DNA of 64,000 bases from Calliopum simillimum. Its lineage: Eukaryota > Arthropoda > Insecta > Diptera > Lauxaniidae. The stretch is taken from NCBI GenBank assembly GCA_951812925.1, contig OX638370.1, positions 23,737,964 through 23,801,963 on the forward strand, given 5' to 3'. The position numbers and the translations under genes were made by a program. The stretch's first letter is position 1; each line of letters starts with the position of its first letter. The notes under the pieces are model-generated. The model ran no database searches. It had not been told where the DNA came from and saw only the letters and a program-made list of their open reading frames with translations. This document shows positions 58,571 through 64,000 of the stretch, in pieces.

Positions 58571-58719
58571 CAAAATTTTACGCAGCAATGTTTGAATTTG
58601 TTTACCTTTGTGTAAAATTTTACTCAGCAATATATAAAATTTTACTTACTTTCTATGTGAACATTTTGCTCAGTTCTGTGTGGCCCAATTTCTACTTTTA
58701 CACAAAGTCTTATTTAGAT

Positions 58720-59575
58720 TGTATCTCCTAAATAATTTCGCGGTTTTGTATGTGTTTCTGTTCATCAAGGACTTTATGGATTTTATCTAACTAATTGAGT
58801 TTGATGCAAATTTTCAAAGTATTGATTAAGGTAAGGTCATAAGGTAGAAATATGTACAGTGCCAAATCCCCTAAATAACATAATTAATCATATCTCTGAA
58901 GCTGTTTGATGGGATTTAGTACAAATGTGAAAGGCAATTACTATCCAGAAAAGTTGTCAAGTTGTTTTTTAAACAACAATTTCATTGTTGAATCTGAAGT
59001 CATTTTCGAAAAGGATTCAAAAATTTTGTTCGACATATTTTCTGGCTTCTGCAAATTCTGTATGAAAGGATTCTGAATTCACGAATTCGTTATCAGTTTT
59101 GTTTTCTGCTCTACAGGAAAATATGTGTCAAAAGAAGGAAGCATTCAATTAAAATTTGATAACCCCTCTTCTGTTTCGCCAACAAATTCACTCAACGTTG
59201 AAAAACTTTCTAAATAGTTCTTATTGTCAAAACTTTCGAGCTATTCAGAAAAAAAATCAGCTGAAACCTGCACAAGATATCATCCCTATTCAAGTGAAAT
59301 GAACTAAGTCAGTTTTTTACAATTTTGAGTTATTTGGTTTTTCTAGTCTAAAATATGGTTGTCTGATAAGATCCATTGATCTACAAATGTCTCCGGCAAA
59401 ATGTGATTATTTTCATCATGAATAAAAAAGAAGCAAAACAACAGTTTTCATACAAAAAAAAATAAAAATTAATTTTTTCAACTTTAGATATTTTAAATGT
59501 TGAAAAAAGGTCTTTCTCTTTAATAGGGATATGCTCATTAGAAAAATAAACCATTCCATTGAATCAATAAAATTT
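58720..59575 (-). other. mbl intron without recognisable gene
   Basis: No element recognised. Confidence 0.4.
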
Positions 59576-59579
59576 TCAT

Positions 59580-60975
59580 TTGAATCAAAGAAAAAGTCTT
59601 TCAAAAAAGTGTCGCAAAATTTTGCCAAAAAAAGTGTACTAAAAATTTGTCCAAAAAAGTATAGCACAAGGATGTCAAAAAAGATATCGCAAAATAGTGT
59701 CGGGAACAAATATCGCAAAACGTGTTAAAAAAAGTGTCTCAAATCAGAGTCATAAATTTTGTCAAAAAAGTATCGTAGAAAATGGTTCCACTCAAAAGCG
59801 GCCAAAAAATAGCGGCCAAAAAAAAGGGGCCAAAAAATAGCGGCCAAAAAAAAGCGGCCAAAGAAAAAAAGGGGCCAAATACAAAAAGGGGCCAAAAAAT
59901 AGCGGCCAAATAAATAAGGGGCCAAAAATGGTTAAAGTGTTAAATTATCATTATTTTGTTAAAAATCAAAGACATTAGGTAAAATAGTAAAGTAAATTGA
60001 CAAATTGTGTAAATAATAAATGGAAAAAGTTAGTTAAGAAGTACAATGAAGTTAATTATAGTGAATGTGATTGCTGACATTAGTTAAGTATTCGTAAATT
60101 TCAGCATGAGTGAGATCTTCAGTTACCCATTAGGGTTCAAATCCAGAAACTACAGCCTTGAGGCGAATGTTAGCTTCTCGATATCGCTTGCCTCTTTTTT
60201 CCTTTTTTTTTGCCCTTTTTTATTATTGGCCCCTTTTTTATTTGGCCGCTATTTTTTGGCCCCTTTTTTATTTGGCCGCTATTTTTTGGCCCCTTTTTGT
60301 TGGCCGCTATTTTTTGGCCGCTATTTTTTTGGCCGCTTTTGAGTACCTCCGTAGAAAATGGCATCGCAAAAAGTAGGTATCGTAAAAAGTGTCACAAATC
60401 TTGTCAAAAAAGTGTCGCAAAAAAGTGTCGAAAAATTTTATCAGAGTGGCGCAAAAAAATGTCGCAAAAATCTGTAAAAATTTTCGATTTACCGAAAAAA
60501 GCCCCAAAAAAGTGTTGCAAAATGTGTCGAAAAAAGCATCACACAAAGATGCTAAAAAAGGTAGCACAGGAAGTGTCGCAAAAATGTGTCAGAGTGGCGC
60601 CAGAAAACTTAAAGAAGTTTTGAAAAAAGGATCTAACTGTCACAAAAATTTGTCATGTAAAAAAAAGTGCCTTACAATAATGTCAAAAAAGGTTTCTCTA
60701 AAATGTTTTAGAAAAAAGGGACGGAATGTCCCAAAAAATGCCGAAAAAAGCTCCATAAAAGATTCGTAAAAATGTGTCGAAAAAAGCAACGCACAAAGAT
60801 GTCAAAAAAGGTATCACACAAAAAAAGTCGTAAAAATAAGTCAAAGTGACGCAAGAAAGGGTCGTAAAAATTGTCACACAAAGATGTCAAAAAAGGCATC
60901 TGAAAAAATTTTCGAAAAAAAAAGGATCTGATTGTCACAAAAACATGTCGTGTCAAAGAAGGTTTACCAAAAAAT
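59580..60975 (+). repeat. AAAAAAGTGTCGCAAAA minisatellite, split by a foldback element
   Basis: Degenerate ~15-20 bp units such as CAAAAAAGTGTCGCAAAAAT, with GATGTCAAAAAAGG variants, at 59590-59783 and 60351-60960. The foldback element at 59784-60350 sits inside one unit and duplicates 9 bp of it. Lys-rich open frames here are artefacts. Confidence 0.8.
59784..60350. mobile_element. GGCC-type foldback element, copy 2, 9-bp target duplication
   Basis: Begins GGTTCCACTCAAAAGCGGCC and ends GCTTTTGAGTACCTCC, flanked by the 9-mer GTAGAAAAT at 59775-59783 and 60351-60359. The centre 59935-60145 matches copy 1 closely (AAATTGTGTAAATAATAAAT, GTGATTGCTGACATTAG, TTCAGCATGAGTGAGA) and is followed by ~45 bp absent from copy 1. 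The arms differ in unit number. Confidence 0.87.
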
Positions 60976-60979
60976 GCCG

Positions 60980-62200
60980 AAAAAACCCCAAAAATTTCAC
61001 TTAAAAATTAATGCTTTTCCTAAACATTACAAATGATTATTTAACTACACATTAAAAATTACTATCATACACAATTAGAACAACCTTCGTAAGTATAAAC
61101 TATTTTGTATGTAATTTGTAAAACAAAAAAAAAAAAATAATATTTATCAAACAACCACTAACAGATAAGGAATTTACCCTTTATGTCAATACTCTGCATA
61201 TGACAGGAAAAACTCGAAACAATAAAATAAACAACAAAAGAAAACTCAAGGAAAATGCCACACTTTTCCCCTCTTTATACGTACGAAGGACCAATATCTA
61301 ATAATTTTTGTTTATCCTTTTTATTTTAGCTTAATATTATTGATGTTGTATTTGTTGTTATACTTTTACAATCATCTTGTTGTTTTCACTTCCCTTGTTG
61401 ACATTTACTCAATTATTGTCTGTAGCGCTAGCGCATGAGATAGTATAACAACAACAACAATCAGCTAAACAATCTTTACTCAATATAGATATAGCATAAA
61501 ACAACAACAAAAACAGAAAACAATAAATGCAATAAATTTATATATGGGGTAAATGGTCTATGGGATATTATCGACACTTGGGGATGGGTTAAAGGCATTA
61601 ACGCGCGCTCTATGCTCCTTTGCTATGCTCTGCTCTGCTCGTTTACTCGTTAGTTCCTTTGATGGCGGCAAACAAACTTGGTCCGTAGGTCGCGTTGGGT
61701 CGTCCGTCGCATTCAGTCATTTGGTCGGTTGTTCGTTCGTTCATTTATTTTGTGTCTATTACACTCCAGTTTTATTGCATTATCTGAATATTCAAAGTAA
61801 AGTTAATAAAAATAGCGCTGACAAAAGACAAATAGCGTTTGCTTAGAAGACTAGCTGTCTGTCTGTCTGTCTATTTGGTTGTCTTCTCAACAACAACAGC
61901 AACAGCGACAAACGACAACTGTCTGATCTGTCTATCTTTGGCTTCGCCGCTATGTAAATACATACGTAAGTATGTAGTTGAATGGGTGCTCGTGTCAGTC
62001 GCATGTCCCATTTTGGAATGAACAGTGGGCATGAAATTAATAACTTCTTTTTATAATTTATTTGTTCTGTGCATCATCTATCCTTTCTTTATATTAATTA
62101 AATTTGAAAATCCACGTCATGTTAGAATTTATGTCAAGCTATATATTGTCTTTTTCATAACCGATTTTCTGTGATCCAAGTTCTTGATTTTATATTATGG
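60980..62200 (-). other. mbl intron without recognisable gene
   Basis: Relatively complex sequence, with TAACAACAACAACAA at 61446, CTGTCTGTCTGTCTGTC at 61856 and no recognised coding exon. The 97-codon frame at 61553-61846 has no domain. Confidence 0.45.
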
Positions 62201-62214
62201 CAGAAACTTGGCCC

Positions 62215-63840
62215 TGATAGATTTTTTGTTATCAAAGATTTTTTGTTATGATAGTTTCTGTGTCATGATAGATTTTATGTCATGATAGATTTTGTGTGAT
62301 AATAGATTTCGTGTCATGACTGATTTTGTGTCATGACAGATTTTGTAACACGATTGATTTTGTTTCATGATAAATTCAGTGTCATGATAGATTTAGTGTC
62401 ATAAAAGATTCAGTGTCATGAAGGATTTTGTGTCAAAATAGATTCAGTGTCATGATAGATTACGTGTCATGATAAATTTTGTCTCATGATAGGTTTTGTA
62501 TCGTGATAGAATTTGCGCATTGATATATTTCTGGTCACGATGGATTTGGTGTTATGATAAATTTTGCTCCTCACTATATTTCTTGTCATAATAGATTTTG
62601 AGTTATAATAGATTCAGTGTCATGATAGATTTTGTTTTACAAAAGATTTTCTGTCATGATAGATTTTGCGCCATGATATATTTCTTGTCACAGGGGATTT
62701 AATGTTATGATAGATTTTTCGCCTTGACGGATTTCTTGCCATGACAGACTTAATATTTATTTTATATAAAAACAGAATCCATGCCATGATAGATTTAGTG
62801 TCATGATAGATTTTGTCGTCAGATATATTCCTTGTCATGACAAATTTTGAGTTATAATATATTTTACGCCTTGATAGATTTCTTGTTATGATAGATTTTA
62901 AGTCATATTAGATTTTGCGTCATGAAAGATTTGGCGTCATGTAAGATTTGTATCACAAGAGATTTTGAGTGATGATAGATTTTGCGCCTTGATATATTTC
63001 TTTTAATGATAGATTTTGTGTCACATTAGATTATGTGTCATGATAGGCTTTGTCATGGTAGATTTAGTGTCATGATGAACTTAGTGTCATGATAGTTTTT
63101 GCGCGTTGAAATCAACAATAAGGGATTTTTATGTTTAGATATACATTTTTTAAATTACGAGTTTTGTGCAATGATGGGATTTATGCTATTCTAGACTTTA
63201 TATCATGACAGTCATTGTGTCATAACATATTTTATATCATATTTGATTTTTAAAGTGATAGATTTTTAGTTATGACAAAAAAGTTGTTATTTAGATTTAA
63301 TATCATAACATATTTGTGTTTTATGACTTGGCATGTTAGAATTTAAGGCATACTAGATTTTTTGTTAGATATGATAAAGCTCCTCGCATTATAAATTTTG
63401 TGTCATGGTACATTTAGTTTTATAATTTGATGTCATGACAGTTTTCATGCTATTATGAACTGAATGTCACAGTAAAAAATATGCGATGTTTTTTTTTTTT
63501 CATCTCAAGATAGATTTTATTATGTCATGCTAGATTTTATAACCATCACATAGATTTTATATCCAATCACATAGATTTCATATTATAATCGATCTTAGTA
63601 TGCGTATCATTCAAATGTGGTTTAATCAAATCAAAAACTGAGTTTACCCAGAAACTCACGAGGTACTGACAACTTTTATGTCATGAAATTTTATTGATTG
63701 ATTTTGTGGCATGATAGAATTTTCAATTTAACCGGCTTTAGACATAAAAGCAAAGATATTACGTGATAATAGATTTTATGACATTAGATATAGATTTTGT
63801 GTCGATATATATATATAAATATTATATCATGATAGATTTT
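62215..63840 (+). repeat. TGTCATGATAGATTTTG minisatellite
   Basis: Roughly 17-bp units GTCATGATAGATTTTGT with frequent variants (GATTCAGT, GATTTAGT, TTTGCGCC). The array is densest at 62270-63090 and decays to the right. The minus-strand open frame at 62620-62838 (KIYHD-type repeats) is an artefact. Confidence 0.92.
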
Positions 63841-64000
63841 AAGTGTTATAGTATTGTTATGATGTCCTTATGCCCTATTTCCATAGAGCCTAACCATGCT
63901 AATACCAGAAAGAAACAAAAACCAACCAAAATGGTAAGGAAAAACTAATGATAAAGCAGAAAAGGAGAAAAAACTTCTGAGGAAGAAGTTTCGGGAATAT

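Noticed and set aside
60210..60769. Overlapping 126-137 codon frames on the plus strand
   Set aside because: They run through the foldback arms and the GTGTCGCAAAA array; composition is repeat-driven (WPLF, KKC).

Overview
The window looks like a piece of a higher-dipteran (fly) nuclear chromosome. It is very AT-rich, has no bacterial-style gene packing, and its only confident host coding sequence is two exons of muscleblind (mbl), both on the minus strand. The upstream exon (12616-12786) encodes most of a CCCH zinc finger and the [12 protein letters not shown] linker. The downstream exon (3852-4022) encodes the ATNPYLTGIPAN...IPRSDRLE segment. Both are exactly 171 bp (57 codons), in phase 0, with good splice sites. 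Tephritid-like or drosophilid-like flies fit best; I cannot name the species.

Everything else is mbl intron. The downstream intron (1-3851, running off the left edge) is AT-rich with a small palindromic MITE. The 8.6 kb intron between the exons holds four consecutive palindromic (foldback-type) elements at 4.1-8.4 kb, then SINE-like and non-LTR fragments at 10.2-11.5 kb. The upstream intron runs at least 51 kb to the right edge (12787-64000). It contains an old repeat split by a Helitron-like element, which is itself split by a 2.1 kb TIR element (14.2-18.3 kb); two copies of a foldback family with clean 9-bp target duplications (17.2 and 59.8 kb); an internally deleted mariner that still encodes an intact DNA-binding domain (29.2-29.9 kb); an internally deleted Tc1-like element (49.8-50.7 kb); and fragments of non-LTR reverse transcriptase. 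At least eight copies of one unclassified ~0.4 kb repeat and six copies of a ~200 bp MITE are dispersed through the window.

Five minisatellite families lie in the same intron: ~19-bp GTTGATAAAGTCGAAAAAT units at 35.7-46.8 kb, 9-bp TTTAGTGTC units at 52.8-53.9 kb, 9-bp GGTCTGAAT units at 58.1-58.6 kb, ~18-bp GTGTCGCAAAA-type units at 59.6-60.9 kb, and ~17-bp TGTCATGATAGATTTTG units at 62.2-63.8 kb. Long open frames over the 9-bp arrays are repeat artefacts.

There is no operon-like set of cooperating genes. The biological interest is a conserved splicing-factor gene whose introns have absorbed much inverted-repeat DNA that would be transcribed with the gene, plus several element families and short recurring motifs that I could not assign to named families. 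All element boundaries and family assignments come from reading the sequence by eye.
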